Below, piece after piece: positions 46,501-59,000 of a stretch of DNA of 64,000 nucleotides. Every line of letters starts with the position of its first letter. Positions within the stretch are counted from its first letter, which is position 1. The DNA lies in NCBI GenBank assembly GCA_963680875.1, contig OY804579.1:15949506-16013505 (forward strand). Direction: 5' to 3'. A program made the translations under genes and the position numbers. The notes under the pieces were generated by a model, which saw nothing but the letters and a program-made list of their open reading frames with translations, did no database searches and was not told where the DNA came from. The stretch is from Bathymodiolus brooksi (lineage: Eukaryota > Mollusca > Bivalvia > Mytilida > Modiolidae).

Positions 46501-47066
46501 ACAATGTTCCAATCCTGGTAGATTTTTATTTGGTATATAGTCTGGGTGTGAGCTGTCATCTGAGGGTTTACTTACAGTTTAAATAATATTGAATGATTAG
46601 TGCAGCTAATTTGGGGCAAGAATGTTTATTAATAAATCAAGAAAAAAATCAGAAAAAAAATAATGTATCCTGTAGATTAGTAAGTATTGAGTTCACAAAT
46701 AGTCCAGATGTATCAGATGATGTAACCACTGATAACACCAAGTTACACAATTCTGCTCTGTAGAGGATGAATTTTAAATAATATAATGATTTTAATCTAA
46801 GACAACACAAAGGAGTGTTTTCCATGTAATAATGATTTTGTTTTAAATTTATTTAATTACAGGTAAATTAAAAACAGCTTACCTTGTAAGAAATGTAAGC
46901 TACACACACGTGAGGATTGTGTTGGAGTCCATGGTTCCTTTCTTTTAATTGCATTTATCCATTGTTTTCTTTTTTCTTCAGGAAAAGATGGAATTCTATG
47001 CAATGATATATTTTTTGCTTTGTTTTGTCTTTGTGCACATCCAACTATGCAACAGCTGTGAACCAT
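43581..47066 (-). pseudogene. THAP finger + DDE-superfamily-4 transposase gene, interrupted
   Basis: Exon 1 (46883-47066): ATG at 47066, a THAP zinc finger with CCIVGCAQRQNK, ISLHRIPSFPEEKRKQWINA and CSLHFLQ (C2-CH ligands seen), donor G|GTAAGC. Exon 2 (46351-46559): DDSSHPDYIPNKNLPG, the usual post-THAP text, then SENVEI; the frame must shift by one to reach EIPVMRIEK before the donor. Exon 3 (from 46061): ETQTKEDPNIENI, a helix-turn-helix region FDTSVSRIINQWIPNIAN, a TAG (about 45672), then GLIIWPENDITYSNIPESFK. A 1.5-kb repeat (44103-45594) splits it here. It resumes VVSTIDCFEVFIERPHNL, then SNYKHNNTIKYLV, GDEVLADRGF and RIHVERVIGKMRN, stopping at 43581. The three catalytic acids (D in IDC, D in ADRGF, E in HVER) are all present. 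This is PIF/Harbinger- or IS5-type chemistry. At least three lesions make it dead. Confidence 0.88.
44103..45594 (+). mobile_element. Hairpin-ended bivalve repeat inserted in the transposase gene
   Basis: Both ends are hairpins. The left is AGCTCACCTGGCC-ATA-GGCCATGTGAGCT; the right has CAGGTGAGC and GCTCACCTG around a 7-base loop, followed by AGCCTCTAG. The inside is about seven modules of CTTCTCCTCTGAAACC, CAAACATGGCATGGATGGTC and AACATAGGACCCTATGGGAA. It lies between codons of the transposase; TTT stands on both sides, but within a T run, so a 3-bp duplication cannot be proven. It has no coding capacity. Confidence 0.88.
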
Positions 47067-47117
47067 ATTTTCAATAACAAAAAATGATAAAACTGATTAA
47101 CTAATGCATTGATGTAT

Positions 47118-47674
47118 GTATGTTGTGGAGGCTTCTGCCTCCACTGAATATGCATGACATTTATTCATGAGCCTCACTTTGGTTGGAAAGTTATCTATAT
47201 TACGGGATTTTTTATGAACTTTGAACTTTTGCCGATTTTGACCGATTATGCAAATTAGAAAAAAGGGGGGATGAAATTAAAAAAAAATCTTCTCCTCTGA
47301 AACTACTGAGCCAATCTCAACCAAACTTTGCTGAAATGATTCTTGAGTGGTTCTCTTCCATAATTGTGTCCGGCATTTCAGAACACCGACCAAGATGGCC
47401 GCCACAGCCGAACTTAGCTTAACATAGGACCCTAAGGGAAATTCACATAAAAATCTTCTCCTCAGAAACCACTGGGCCAATTGCAATCAAACTTTTGTGG
47501 AATGATCCAAAATTTTGATAACTTACATTAAAGGGGGAACCCCTGCCCAATTTTTTTTGTAGAAGGGGTCTGCAATGATGAAGGCTACATTTGTTATATT
47601 TTTTTACCGAAGTTATCAAGTTTTATTGACATGTTATACCCAGGTGAGCTATACAGGCTCCTGGGAGCCTCTAG
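47118..47674 (+). repeat. Hairpin-ended bivalve repeat, variant left end
   Basis: The right end ACCCAGGTGAGCTATACAGG, then CCTGGGAGCCTCTAG, matches the copy at 1-69. The middle (GACCGATTATGCAAATTAGA, then CTTCTCCTCTGAAACTAC) matches 42090-42180. The left end is instead TGGAGGCTTCTGCCTCCACT, another hairpin, so it may be a mosaic or a subfamily. Confidence 0.65.
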
Positions 47675-47870
47675 TGGTATATGTACATACCGGTCCGGTA
47701 GTTTCTTTTTTCCACTAGGATATATTTTATGGTGAATATATCGGTAGTACAAAATAGGGGAAGATAACAAGCTGTATTTTTTCCTAGTTTGCACTAGACT
47801 CAACATATATTGATTGTATGATTGGGGTCGAACAAGTCAAGATGCAAATTATTAAGGGTTCATATTCAGC

Positions 47871-48578
47871 CCCCTCTGTCACTTTGAGAAAGACAACTTG
47901 GGGTTATCACCCCCCTCTGTCACTTTAAGAAAGATAACTTGGGGTTATCATCCCCCTCTGTCACTTTAAGAAAGACAACTTGAGGTTATCATCCCCCTCT
48001 GTCACTTTGAGAAAGACAACTTGAGGTTATCATCTCCCTCTGTCACTTTAAGAAAGATAACTTGGGGTTATCATCCCCCTCTGTCACTTTAAGAAAGACA
48101 ACTTGAGGTTATCATCCCCCTCTGTCACTTTAAGAAAGACAACTTGAGGTTATCATCCCCCTCTGTCACTTTAAGAAAGATAACTTGGGGTTATCATCCC
48201 CCTCTGTCACTTTAAGAAAGACAACTTGAGGTTATCATCCCCCTCTGTCACTTTAAGAAAGATAACTTGGGGTTATCATCCCCCTCTGTCACTTTAAGAA
48301 AGACAACTTGAGGTTATCACCCCCCTCTGTCACTTTAAGAAAGACAACTTGAGGTTATCATCTCCCTCTGTCACTTTAAGAAAGATAACTTGGGGTTATC
48401 ATCCCCCTCTGTCACTTTAAGAAAGACAACTTGAGGTTATCATCCTCCTCTGTCACTTTGAGAAAGACAACTTGAGGTTATCATCCCCCTCTGTCACTTT
48501 GAGAAAGACAACTTGAGGTTATCATCCTCCTCTGTCACTTTGAGAAAGACAACTTGAGGTTATCATCTCCCTCTGTCA
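47871..48578 (+). repeat. 41-bp tandem array, about 17 units
   Basis: Unit CCCCCTCTGTCACTTTAAGA followed by AAGACAACTTGAGGTTATCAT. Variants (GGGGTTATCA or GAGGTTATCA; TTAAGA or TTTGAGA) intermix. It ends 205 bp before the acceptor of the gene at 48814, so it lies in that gene's first intron or upstream region. No unique spacers, so not CRISPR-like. Confidence 0.95.
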
Positions 48579-48783
48579 CATACTTGTGATGCTCCACATA
48601 ATGATCAGCTGTTTATTTGTATGGTGGGGTTAACATCTCTATTTAATTCTGTGACCACTTTTAAAGATAAGACTTTAAATATGCTATTTATGATATACTT
48701 GTTGCACATTGCAAGTTTGTATATGACAAATGATTCCTAATCTTAAACATAATAGTTTTGTTCATGACAATTTTTTTTTTCAG

Positions 48784-48954
48784 TTTAACAGTTAATTATC
48801 GTTGACAGTAAGGATGGGTAAACACAAGAAACATGGCCGACGTAGTTCAAGTAGTAGCAGTAGTTCTAGTTCATCTAGTTCTGATGATGAGTACAAACAT
48901 CTTCCTAAAGATCAGAGGAAAATGATGAAAAAACAGAAGAAACTGATGAAGAAG
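48784..48954 (+). CDS. Gly/Pro/Tyr-rich protein, first coding exon (basic, Ser-rich N-terminus)
   Basis: The acceptor is a T-run and CAG ending at 48783, so a non-coding exon lies further upstream. The ATG is at 48814. The exon codes MGKHKKHGRR, 13 serines, then DDEYKHLPKDQRKMMKKQKK and LMKK (47 residues), and leaves in phase 0 at GTATGT. The polyserine plus two lysine-rich blocks look like an intrinsically disordered, nucleic-acid-friendly segment. With the other five coding exons it yields a 175-residue protein: basic/Ser N-terminus, two Gly/His 11-residue pieces, a long GYPxG-type repeat, and a short charged end. Such tails occur in annexin A7/A11, peflin and prion-like proteins, but no folded domain follows here. 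I do not recognise an orthologue. Confidence 0.82.
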
Positions 48955-49556
48955 GTATGTAGGCTGGCTAAGTTCATGCAATGTTTACAAGCAATATATT
49001 TATTCCAGGTTTAATTTCCATTTAGGTATATTCGCTGCCCAAGAAAATATTTTCAAATCACTTCAAAGTCCTTTAGATAATCTAATGCATGATTCCCTGC
49101 AGACCCAACTTGAAAAAACCACATGAGAGCTATTATCATTTTTGTCCGTTGTCATGTTATATTTGATGCACATCACACACCATTTTCCTTGTATGGTCCT
49201 CCTCAATATTTGTTTTTGGGTTGATTGATATATTGGTGTTCTTGGTCACTTTCAGCTATTTTTTTTAGCTATATTGTGACTACCAGGAAAGTCCTGACAG
49301 ATAAAACAAACTGACCAATAAAACCTTTGGCCTGGGTTTTGCATCTGGAAACCTTAACATTTGACAAGGGTATTGATGAGCTAACCCATATCAGTGGTGT
49401 TATGCTAAATGCTTGATGTCAGAAGCCAATCGACTTAATCATCCATTTACTTTATATTTGTATTTGGTTTGATTTCGACCTTTAATTTGTATTTATTGTT
49501 ACACAAACATTAAACAATATCTCCACTATTAGTTTAATTTTATTGTTATTTTGTAG

Positions 49557-49589
49557 GGTAATATTCCACATGGAGGAGCATATATGGCG
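49557..49589 (+). CDS. Gly/Pro/Tyr-rich protein, 33-base microexon 1
   Basis: Acceptor TTATTTTGTAG, donor GCG|GTAAGA. It codes exactly 11 residues, GNIPHGGAYMA, in phase 0-0, so skipping it would keep the frame. Its glycine and tyrosine content fits the rest of the protein. Confidence 0.75.
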
Positions 49590-50646
49590 GTAAGATTTTA
49601 CATGAATTTAATTCCTGTCCGGAAATGTTGTCACTCTGTTGTATTATAGCTCAGATTAATATTATGTCAAAAAATTTACATGAAACTAACAATCTATCAA
49701 CAATTATCTATACTTATATACAAATCTTGTACGTTGTTTTCAAGTTTTAGGTATGATAAATATGTTATATAACTTTCAAAATATTTGGAATAAAATGGAA
49801 AACAAAATATATCACCCTGTTGAAACATTTCCAAAATACAACAGACTTAATTTCAACAATAACAATGAACTGTCAAATATTTAATTCCTAAACCTGGAAC
49901 TGGCCATTGTTTTGACAGACGACAGCATCAACGTTAAAGAAAAACATAAAATGCAATGACGCTATTTATTCTTTGTAAAATTATGTTTCGATAATATCAT
50001 GTCAATTATAATGAAAATTTCTTACATGAAGAGTAATAATATTTATTGTACCTCAGTATATGAACATCACTACAAAATTTTCTACATTAAAATTGCTATT
50101 TTTCTCCTTTTCCAGTTGTTTGGCTATTGAGCGGTCCATAGTTTTTAAGACTGGACCGGCAATGTGAATCGTTTTCCCGGACTTTTAGTTCCACGACTGG
50201 ATTGGATAAAAGTTTTATATTTGTTCGGAACACTCAGACTTCATCGTCTATTAACAAAAACTCTGAAATTTTAAGAAATTTCACCAAATTTCAAAATTTA
50301 AATTTTTTAAAATGAAAATCAAAATTTTCATAAGAATTCAAAATTTTCATCAAATTTCAAAAATTTAAGTTTTCATTAAATTTCATCAAATTTCAAATTT
50401 CAAAAAAATTCAAAATTTTCATAAGACTTGTAGTCTCCATGTAAATTTATGTTGAAGTCTACTTTCTTAAAAGAATCATTATGAATGACTGGGGAAATAG
50501 CATAAAAATGTCCATGAGACAATATTCAGATTTATAATGCAAAATACATGTACTGGCAAAAGATGCATGATTTTATTGGTCTTTATCATTTTGAGATGAT
50601 CATTCAACTATGAGTCTAATGTTTTTCGGTATGATAAAATACTTAT

Positions 50647-50771
50647 AGACTGTGTATTCGGAAATAGCAAGTTTGTTGTCCCCTCGACCCTGACTATTAA
50701 CCTCGGCTTCGCCTCGGTCAATAGTCAGTGTCTCGGGGACAACAAACTTGCTATTTCCTCATACCCAGTCA
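50647..50771. mobile_element. Palindromic fold-back element in the intron
   Basis: Left arm ATACTTATAGACTG, then GGAAATAGCAAGTTTGTTGT; the right arm has ACAACAAACTTGCTATTTCC and ends CAGTCAATAAGTAT. The centre is CCTCGGCTTCGCCTCGG. Built like the fold-backs at 9239 and 42720. The surrounding intron (49590-51705) otherwise shows only AT-rich sequence. Confidence 0.85.
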
Positions 50772-50956
50772 ATAAGTATATAATATTATTACAGAAACAA
50801 TTTAAAACAAGGTTAACATATTGATTCACTGTTATCTGAAAGTTTGGTTTTTATGGTCACACAAAGCATTTTCTTGAATTTGAATAAGGATTTTAGATTT
50901 TGAATATTTATATATTTTAATAGTATATTGTACAAAAACTTGTAATACACAATTTT

Positions 50957-51345
50957 TTACAGTAACTGATGAACAGTTGTACTTCATGTCATATATACAT
51001 TACAGTAACTGATGAACAGTTGTACTTCATGTCATGAATACATTACAGTAACTGATGAACAGTTGTACTTCATGTCATATATACATTACAGTAACTGATG
51101 AACAGTTGTACTTCATGTCATATATACATTACAGTAACTGATGAACAGTTGTACTTCATGTCATATATACATTACAGTAACTGATGAACAGTTGTACTTC
51201 ATGTCATATATACATTACAGTAACTGATGAACAGTTGTACTTCATGTCATATATACATTACAGTAACTGATGACCAGTTGTACTTCATGTCATATATACA
51301 TTACAGTAACTGATGAACAGTTGTACTTCATGTCATAAATACATT
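50957..51345 (+). repeat. 43-bp tandem array, 9 units
   Basis: Unit ACAGTAACTGATGAACAGTT, then GTACTTCATGTCATATATACATT. Units start every 43 bases from 50959 to 51303 with only a few base changes. It lies within the intron before microexon 2. Confidence 0.95.
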
Positions 51346-51705
51346 TTTATGTTGTGCCTCTAGTGTAAATATATGTAATGGGTTACAAAATCACACACTT
51401 CTAATATTTTTGTTTATTTTCCTAATTGTTTTTAATCACATTGAATGTATTATTTTTTTCCTGCAAGTTGTCTATTGTACAAATTAAAGTTTGAGATTAC
51501 AAATATATTTCAGTAATTGGAAAAGGATGCTACACTAGACCCTATGTGTTTTTCATTTTCCCCATTCCTATTCTTGACACAGTTAGATAATTTGAAAGTG
51601 GTCAGAATTATTTTGACCATTTATTGTAAAAGTGTACAAAGCATATAATATATAAAGATTACGTTTATCCATATTTACCTATAAATGTTGACATACTTGT
51701 TATAG

Positions 51706-51738
51706 GGACAGCCTCATCATGGTCATCATGGTCACATG
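51706..51738 (+). CDS. Gly/Pro/Tyr-rich protein, 33-base microexon 2
   Basis: Acceptor ACTTGTTATAG, donor ATG|GTAAGA. It codes GQPHHGHHGHM, 11 residues rich in Gly and His, phase 0-0. It is the same length and phase as the previous microexon. Confidence 0.75.
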
Positions 51739-54696
51739 GTAAGAAACGTCTGCTAGAAATCATGTTATGTTATACACATTAGAATTATTTCTCTCGTACT
51801 CTCACAGACTGTATTTATTACTTTTACCATTGCATGGCGTCTATCATAATAATTATTACAATTGTATCGTCTGAGACATCACTGGGCCATTTGAACAGAA
51901 TCTTTGCAAATATGATTTATGGAAGTTATTCAACATTAATATATTTCTATTCATGGCATACACAGGAAATACAATTTTTGATTGCCTGAAATATGAACAA
52001 ATTTTCTTATAAACTGAGCAAATTGAGCCAGAATTTTACAGGAAAGATATACATTTGTATAGAAATATGGGTTTTTTTTAAAGAAAAAGGAATGCATGTT
52101 TTCCTGACATCCTCATCATGAAGCATAATGTGTTCTGATTGGCTGAATATAAAAAAAGAATCTTTTGAAGTTCTTGTTAGCCAATGACTCTTTTGAACAG
52201 TGATCTACACAGAGTCCTAAAACATATTGTTCCTTTTGATCCAATATCTAGACGGCTTACTACAGAAATAATATCTGATTGGCTGAAATATTTTAAAATA
52301 TTCTCCTGAGAAACTACTCTGCCGTGTAAGCTATAAAGCAACTAGAATGGTCAATGGATGATCGTTTAGAAAGTTTCAAAATTTTGTTTCCATTCCTCTT
52401 CCATATGAGTTTTGTATAATGTTTTTTCGATTATCTGAATAAAAAACAAATCTTCTCCCCAAAAAATCACTTGCCACTTCAGTCTTTGCCTTAATTTGTT
52501 TCACCTATTTGCCTGAAAGCCAAATTTAGAAAATTTCTATTTATTCAAACAAATTCTTTCATAATATTTACTTGTCTCGGGCTTCAAGTAAAGTGGGTAA
52601 GAGCATAGACTGCCGACTTGGTTGATGAATTATAACTTTGCAGGAATGTTCTATATATGGTCCTTTATTTCTTTATTTCTTTCTTTCTAGTAATATGATT
52701 TATTATGGTTTTATATCAACTGAAATATTGAATTTTTTTCTAACCACTTGGTCATTTAAAGAGAAAGGTTGCAGGAATGAAATATTAGTGCCAGGGTTTT
52801 TTCAGAAATATATTCCACATTAGATTCTAATTCATATTCCAGCATGTAACTTATTGATTGACAGATAGCATAATTTGGCTGTTAAACAGTAGATGATTAC
52901 TATCTTCATAAAACTTCTGGTTTTTGTTTTGTTTGTTATGCAATACTGACATTGTGATTGTTTATTGAAGATATATTAATGCTTTATTAGCTCATCTGAC
53001 CCTAAGGGTCATGTGAGGTATTGCATCACTTAAAGAGACAGAATTAAAAATTTGAACTTTTTTTAATTTTCATTCAATTTTGATGCAGTTGTTTGCAAAG
53101 TATTTATCTTTATGAGTTATCGATAGGCCATAAAAATGTTTGCTATTTTATTTCTAAAAGAGGTCAAAATTCTAAAATTTTGCATATTTAAAAGGTATAT
53201 GGAATTTTTATTTATCATTCAATTTTAATGTGTTTTTTTTGTTGTTGAATGGATTGTGTTGAGAGCTTTCGGTAGTATATCAAGGGATTTCTGAGATAAA
53301 TTTGACTAAGAGGACGAGAAGTGCCAATTTCTAAAATTTGAAATTTTTAATTTTTCATCCAATTTTAATGCAGTTTTTTGCAAAGTGTTCATCTTAATGA
53401 GTTATTGGTGAAGTCATAGATTATTTTTGCAAGTTTAATTTGAAAAAGGTTCTTAAAGGGGCTCAAATTCCGAAATTTCCGTTATTTGAAAGGTATATAA
53501 TTTTTTTATTTTTCATCCAATTTTGATGTGTATTTTTTGTTGAATTGATTGTGTTGAGTGCTTTTGGTTGTATGTCGACAGATTTCTTCTATCAACATGG
53601 ATTTTTTTTATAAGTCCTACTTTAATGGATAACAATTAAACATTGCATCTTTTATAAAAATGAATATAATATTTTTGGTTAAAATCTAGACTTCATTGAA
53701 CATTGAACAGAAACTGCATATAAATAATTGGGTGAACGTCATCATACAGGCTCAGATGAGCCTCTAGTTTTTTATTGGTGATGCATGCCCTGTGGCACGT
53801 TCAAAAATTAAAAAAAATTGAGTGACCACACGTTTTGTGATGAAAGAACCTGTAGTTTCTGGAGAAAACCACAGACCACAAGTACCTGATATACTTTTTC
53901 ACTTTAGTCTAGCTAGTACTAGTACACCTAGTGGTGAATTACATTATTTTAGAATGACCAGGTTAAGTGGTGAATGAACCTGGATTACCTGGTGAAAACA
54001 GCAATGCACAAGCACCTGAAATACACTGTGGTGCCGTAATAAGAAAGTCTAGCACAACTTGTGAGCACCACCTTGATGGTGTAATGATTAGCATTGTTTC
54101 CTCCAGTGCATGGCCATGAGATCATGAGTTTGAACTTTGGTAAGGTCAAACCAAAGACTATAAACTTGGTGTGTGTTTCTTCTTCACTAGCACACATTAT
54201 TTTGGAATAAAAGCAAAGACTGGTTGGCTGAGAGTCAGGAAAATGGGTCAGAGTGGAGCAACATATTTTCTGTTGTTTCATGAGATAGCATTATAAAAAT
54301 CCAACTGAGCGTGTTGATCTACTTAAAACAAACATCATCTTTTCAAAAAATAACTTGTTCTCACGATGACATTGCTGACAAATGCTCAGAATCCTGTATA
54401 AATCAAACTTAAAATAAAGTACTAATGTAATGCATGTATATGGGATTTGTTAATAGTTATAACTTAAAAAATTTGTTTATAATCAAATGATAATAATCAT
54501 ATTTTTTATCAGGAAAATATATATATACAAAATGTACAACAAAAATCATGAAAATGTATCATGAATAAATCGGTAGTTGCATGATATTTCAAAATTTGAC
54601 AGATGTTAGACTCAAATAGTGATTATTTTGTTTATAGGTAGTTATGAAGATTTCAAATGTTTATCTGATACATTTGTGTACATTGTATTTCTTCAG
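51739..54696 (+). other. Intron with repeats
   Basis: Holds an old hairpin-family relic at about 52110-52560 (GTTCTGATTGGCTGAA, GAGAAACTACTCTGCC). A fuller copy lies at 52987-53766 (TTAGCTCATCTGACCCTAAG at the left, CAGATGAGCCTCTAG at the right). A SINE family 2 copy lies at 54062-54350 (GATGGTGTAATGATTAGCAT head, AGCAAAGACTGGTTGGCTGA body). The 53820-54030 stretch may be a badly decayed SINE family 1. The frames here are not genes. Confidence 0.65.
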
Positions 54697-54952
54697 GGAG
54701 GACCCGGTCAAGGTTATCCACAACAACCAGGGTACCCTGGGGGAGGTTATCCTACAGGAGGAGCAGTACCACCCCCAGGCCAGGGATATCCAGGTGTTCC
54801 ACCAGCTTCAGGGTATGGTGCACCCCCTGGAGGTTATCCAGCAGGAGGAGCTTACCCAGCAGGAGGTGCTTACCCAGCAGGAGGTGCTTACCCACAAGCA
54901 CCCAACCCAGCCTACCCAGCAGCTGGAGGCTACCCTCAACCTGGTTTTCAAC
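54697..54952 (+). CDS. Gly/Pro/Tyr-rich protein, main repeat exon
   Basis: Acceptor TGTATTTCTTCAG, donor CAAC|GTAAGT, phase 0 in and phase 1 out, 85 codons. It is almost wholly GYP-type: GGPGQGYPQQPGYPGGGYPT, then GVPPASGYGAPPGGYP, AGGAYPAGGAYPAGGAYPQA (three near-identical 18-bp units) and AAGGYPQPGFQ. Tyrosine spaced by Gly and Pro is the pattern of phase-separating or elastic low-complexity regions, by inference. An alternative frame of similar length (starting 54644) is a shadow. Confidence 0.85.
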
Positions 54953-55769
54953 GTAAGTATCAGTCATGGCAGAAATAAATTCTTAAACATCCTACTACCA
55001 ATAAAAACAACTTGTTTGATGAAGAGCAATGGATTAATTAATACAGACCTGTTTTGGTTTGTATGAATTGTCAATATTTATTCAAAGTCGCTTCTAATTA
55101 AAGAAATTTAAATGAACATGTTATTGTAAAATCCTCTTGAACCTTGAATACAAACTGTACAAGAATGATTATTGAGAAGTAAACATAATATAAACAGACA
55201 AGTGATACAGCAGTAGATGAGAATCAGGTTCTGTTTAAACCTTGACATCGGCTGGTTGATTGGTTCATGGTGTTTAACGACACTTTCGACAATATTTCAA
55301 TTATATCGTGGCGGTCAGTTTTATTGGTGGAGAGAATCAAGAGTACCCAGAGAAAACCACTGACCTGTCGCAAGTCACTGACAAACTTTATCACATAATG
55401 TTGTATCGAGTACACCTCACCATGACCGGGGTTCAAACTCTCAACTTTAGTGATGATAGGCTCTGATTGCACAGGTAGTTGTAAATCCAACTACCATACG
55501 ATCACGATGCCCCTCTTCACATCAGAAACGAAAATTATTACTGTGGTATCAAAAAGAAGAAATACAAATGTTTCAATCAAGTGATAAAACAAAGCAAGAA
55601 GGAAAACGTGGTATAAAACATGCTTTATAGACCTGTAGTTAAACCTTCATGTGTCCAGGTCGTATGGGCCAAGTGTTCAAAGTCATCCAGCTAAAAACTA
55701 CTTTTTGTTATCCAGTTAGCAGGTTATGGTTAAGGGATGCTTTTTGTTTACCACCAACAGAGTAATTAT
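54953..55769 (+). other. Intron start with a SINE family 1 copy at 55254-55515 (minus)
   Basis: The SINE runs from TGGTTCATGGTGTTTAACGA to ACCATACGATCACGATGCCC. It includes a B-box relic (GGTTCAAACTC read in plus) and the conserved GTCGCAAGTCACTGACAAAC block. The flanks show no clear duplication. Confidence 0.8.
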
Positions 55770-56030
55770 TCAGCTATATCATGGCAAGAACAAAATACAT
55801 TTCGATGTCATAATGATGACGTCCGTTTTGTACTAGACCAACACACATAGTTGGATTTTATAGTGCTAGCTCACTGAAACAACAGTCTGCAGGTAGACAT
55901 GTTGCTCAAATTTTACACATTATCCTGATTCTGAACCAACCAGTCTTTGATCTTACTTGTTAATGTTGTATTCTTAGCACAGAAGCAGCAAATACCAATT
56001 ATATAGTCTTTGGTTTGACCGAGCATAGGC
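55770..56030 (-). repeat. SINE family 2 body, whose head continues as the 27-bp array
   Basis: Reverse copy of the family seen at 21569. Matches include CAACACACATAGTTGGATTT, CACTGAAACAACAGTCTGCA, CTGAACCAACCAGTCTTTGA and GCAAATACCAATTATATAGT. Immediately after the spot where the tRNA-like B-box region should begin (GAACTCA...), the sequence becomes the tandem array. Confidence 0.85.
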
Positions 56031-59000
56031 TGAACTCACAATCTACCACATACAAGGTGAACTCACAATCTACCACATACAAGGTGAACTCACAATCTAC
56101 CACATACAAGGTGAACTCACAATCTACCAAATACAAGGTGAACTCACAATCTACCACATACAAGGTGAACTCACAATCTACCACATACAAGGTGAACTCA
56201 CAATCTACCACATACAAGGTGAACTCACAATCTACCACATACAAGGTGAACACACTAAACATTACACCAAGATACAGCTGAACTCACAATCTACCACATA
56301 CAAGGGGAAATCACAATCTACCACATACAAGGTGAACTCACAATCTACCACATACAAGGTGAAATCACAATCTACCACATACAAGGTGAACTCACAATCT
56401 ACCAAATACAAGGTGAACTCACAATCTACCACATACAAGGTGAACACACTAAACATTACACCAACATACAGCTGAACTCACAATCTACCACATACAAGGT
56501 GAACTCACAATCTACCACATACAGCTGAACTCACAATCTACCACATACAAGGTGAACTCACAATCTACCACATACAAGGTGAACTCACAATCTACCACAT
56601 ACAAGGTGAACTCACAATCTACCACATACAAGGTGAAATCACAATCTACCACATACAAGGTGAAATCACAATCTACCACATACAAGGTGAAATCACAATC
56701 TACCACATACAAGGTGAACACACTAAACATTACACCAACATACAGCTGAACTCACAATCTACCACATACAAGGTGAACTCACAATCTACCACATACAGCT
56801 GAACTCACAATCTACCACATACAAGGTGAACTCACAATCTACCACATACAAGGTGAACTCACAATCTACCACATACAAGGTGAACTCACAATCTACCAAA
56901 TACAAGGTGAACTCACAATCTACCACATACAAGGTGAACTCACAATCTACCACATACAAGGTGAACTCACAATCTACCACATACAAGGTGAACTCACAAT
57001 CTACCACATACAAGGTGAACTCACAATCTACCACATACAAGGTGAACTCACAATCTACCACATACAAGGTGAACACACTAAACATTACACCAAGATACAG
57101 CTGAACTCACAATCTACCACATACAAGGTGAACTCACAATCTACCACATACAAGGTGAACTCACAATCTACCACATACAAGGTGAACACACTAAACATTA
57201 CACCAACATACAGCTGAACTCACAATCTACCACATACAAGGTGAACTCACAATCTACCACATACAGCTGAACTCACAATCTACCACATACAAGGTAAACT
57301 CACAATCTACCACATACAAGGTGAACTTGCAATCTACCACATACAAGGTGAACTCACAATCTACCACATACAAGGTGAACTCACAATCTACCACACACAA
57401 GGTGAAATCACAATCTACCACATACAAGGTGACATCACAATCTACCACATACAAGGTGAATACACAATCTACCACATACAAGGTGAAATCACAATCTACC
57501 ACATACAAGGTGAACACACTAAACATTACACCAACATACAGCTGAACTCACAATCTACCACATACAAGGTGAACACACTAAACATTACACCAACATACAG
57601 CTGAACTCACAATCTACCACATACAAGGTGAACTCACAATCTACCACATACAGCTGAACTCACAATCTACCACATACAAGGTGAACTCACAATCTACCAC
57701 ATACAAGGTGAACTCACAATCTACCACATACAAGGTGAACTCACAATCTACCACATACAAGGTGAACACACTAAACATTACACCAAGATACAGCTGAACT
57801 CACAATCTACCACATACAAGGTGAACTCACAATCTACCACATACAAGGTGAACTCACAATCTACCACATACAAGGTGAAATCACAATCTACCACATACAA
57901 GGTGAAATCACAATCTACCACATACAAGGTGAACTCACAAATTACCACATACAAGGTGAACTCACAATCTACCACATACAAGGTGAAATCACAATCTACC
58001 ACATACAAGGTGAAATCACAATCTACCACATACAAGGTGAACTCACAATCTACCACATACAAGGTGAACTCACAATCTACCACATACAAGGTGAACACAC
58101 TAAACATTACACCAACATACAGCTGAACTCACAATCTACCACATGCAAGGTGAACTCACAATCTACCACATACAAGGTGAACACACTAAACATTACACCA
58201 ACATACAGCTGAACTCACAATCTACCACATACAAGGTGAACTCACAATCTACCACATACAGCTGAACTCACAATCTACCACATACAAGGTGAAATCACAA
58301 TCTACCACATACAAGGTGAAATCACAATCTACCACATACAAGGTGAACTCACAATCTACCACATACAAGGTGAACTCACAATCTACCACATACAAGGTGA
58401 ACACACTAAACATTACACCAACATACAGCTGAACTCACAATCTACCACATACAAGGTGAACACACTAAACATTACACCAAGATACAGCTGAACTCACAAT
58501 CTACCACATACAAGGTGAACACACTAAACATTACACCAAGATACAGCTGAACTCACAATCTACCACATACAAGGTGAACACACTAAACATTACACCAAGA
58601 TACAGCTGAACTCACAATCTACCACATACAAGGTGAACACACTAAACATTACACCAAGATACAGCTGAACTCACAATCTACCACATACAAGGTGAACTCA
58701 CAATCTACCACATACAAGGTGAACTCACAATCTACCACATACAAGGTGAAATCACAATCTACCACATACAAGGTGAACACACTAAACATTACACCAACAT
58801 ACAGCTGAACTCACAATCTACCACATACAAGGTGAACTCACAATCTACCACATACAGCTGAACTCACAATCTACCACATACAAGGTGAAATCACAATCTA
58901 CCACATACAAGGTGAACTCACAATCTACCACATACAAGGTGAACTCACAATCTACCACATACAAGGTGAACACACTAAACATTACACCAAGATACAGCTG

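Noticed and set aside
47871..51345. CRISPR-like arrays (41-bp and 43-bp repeats)
   Set aside because: Units are contiguous with no unique spacers, there are no cas genes, and the DNA is clearly eukaryotic.
54644..55066. Alternative 140-residue frame overlapping the GYP exon
   Set aside because: It ignores the clear acceptor and donor that fit the neighbouring exon phases; it is a frame shadow of the repeat.
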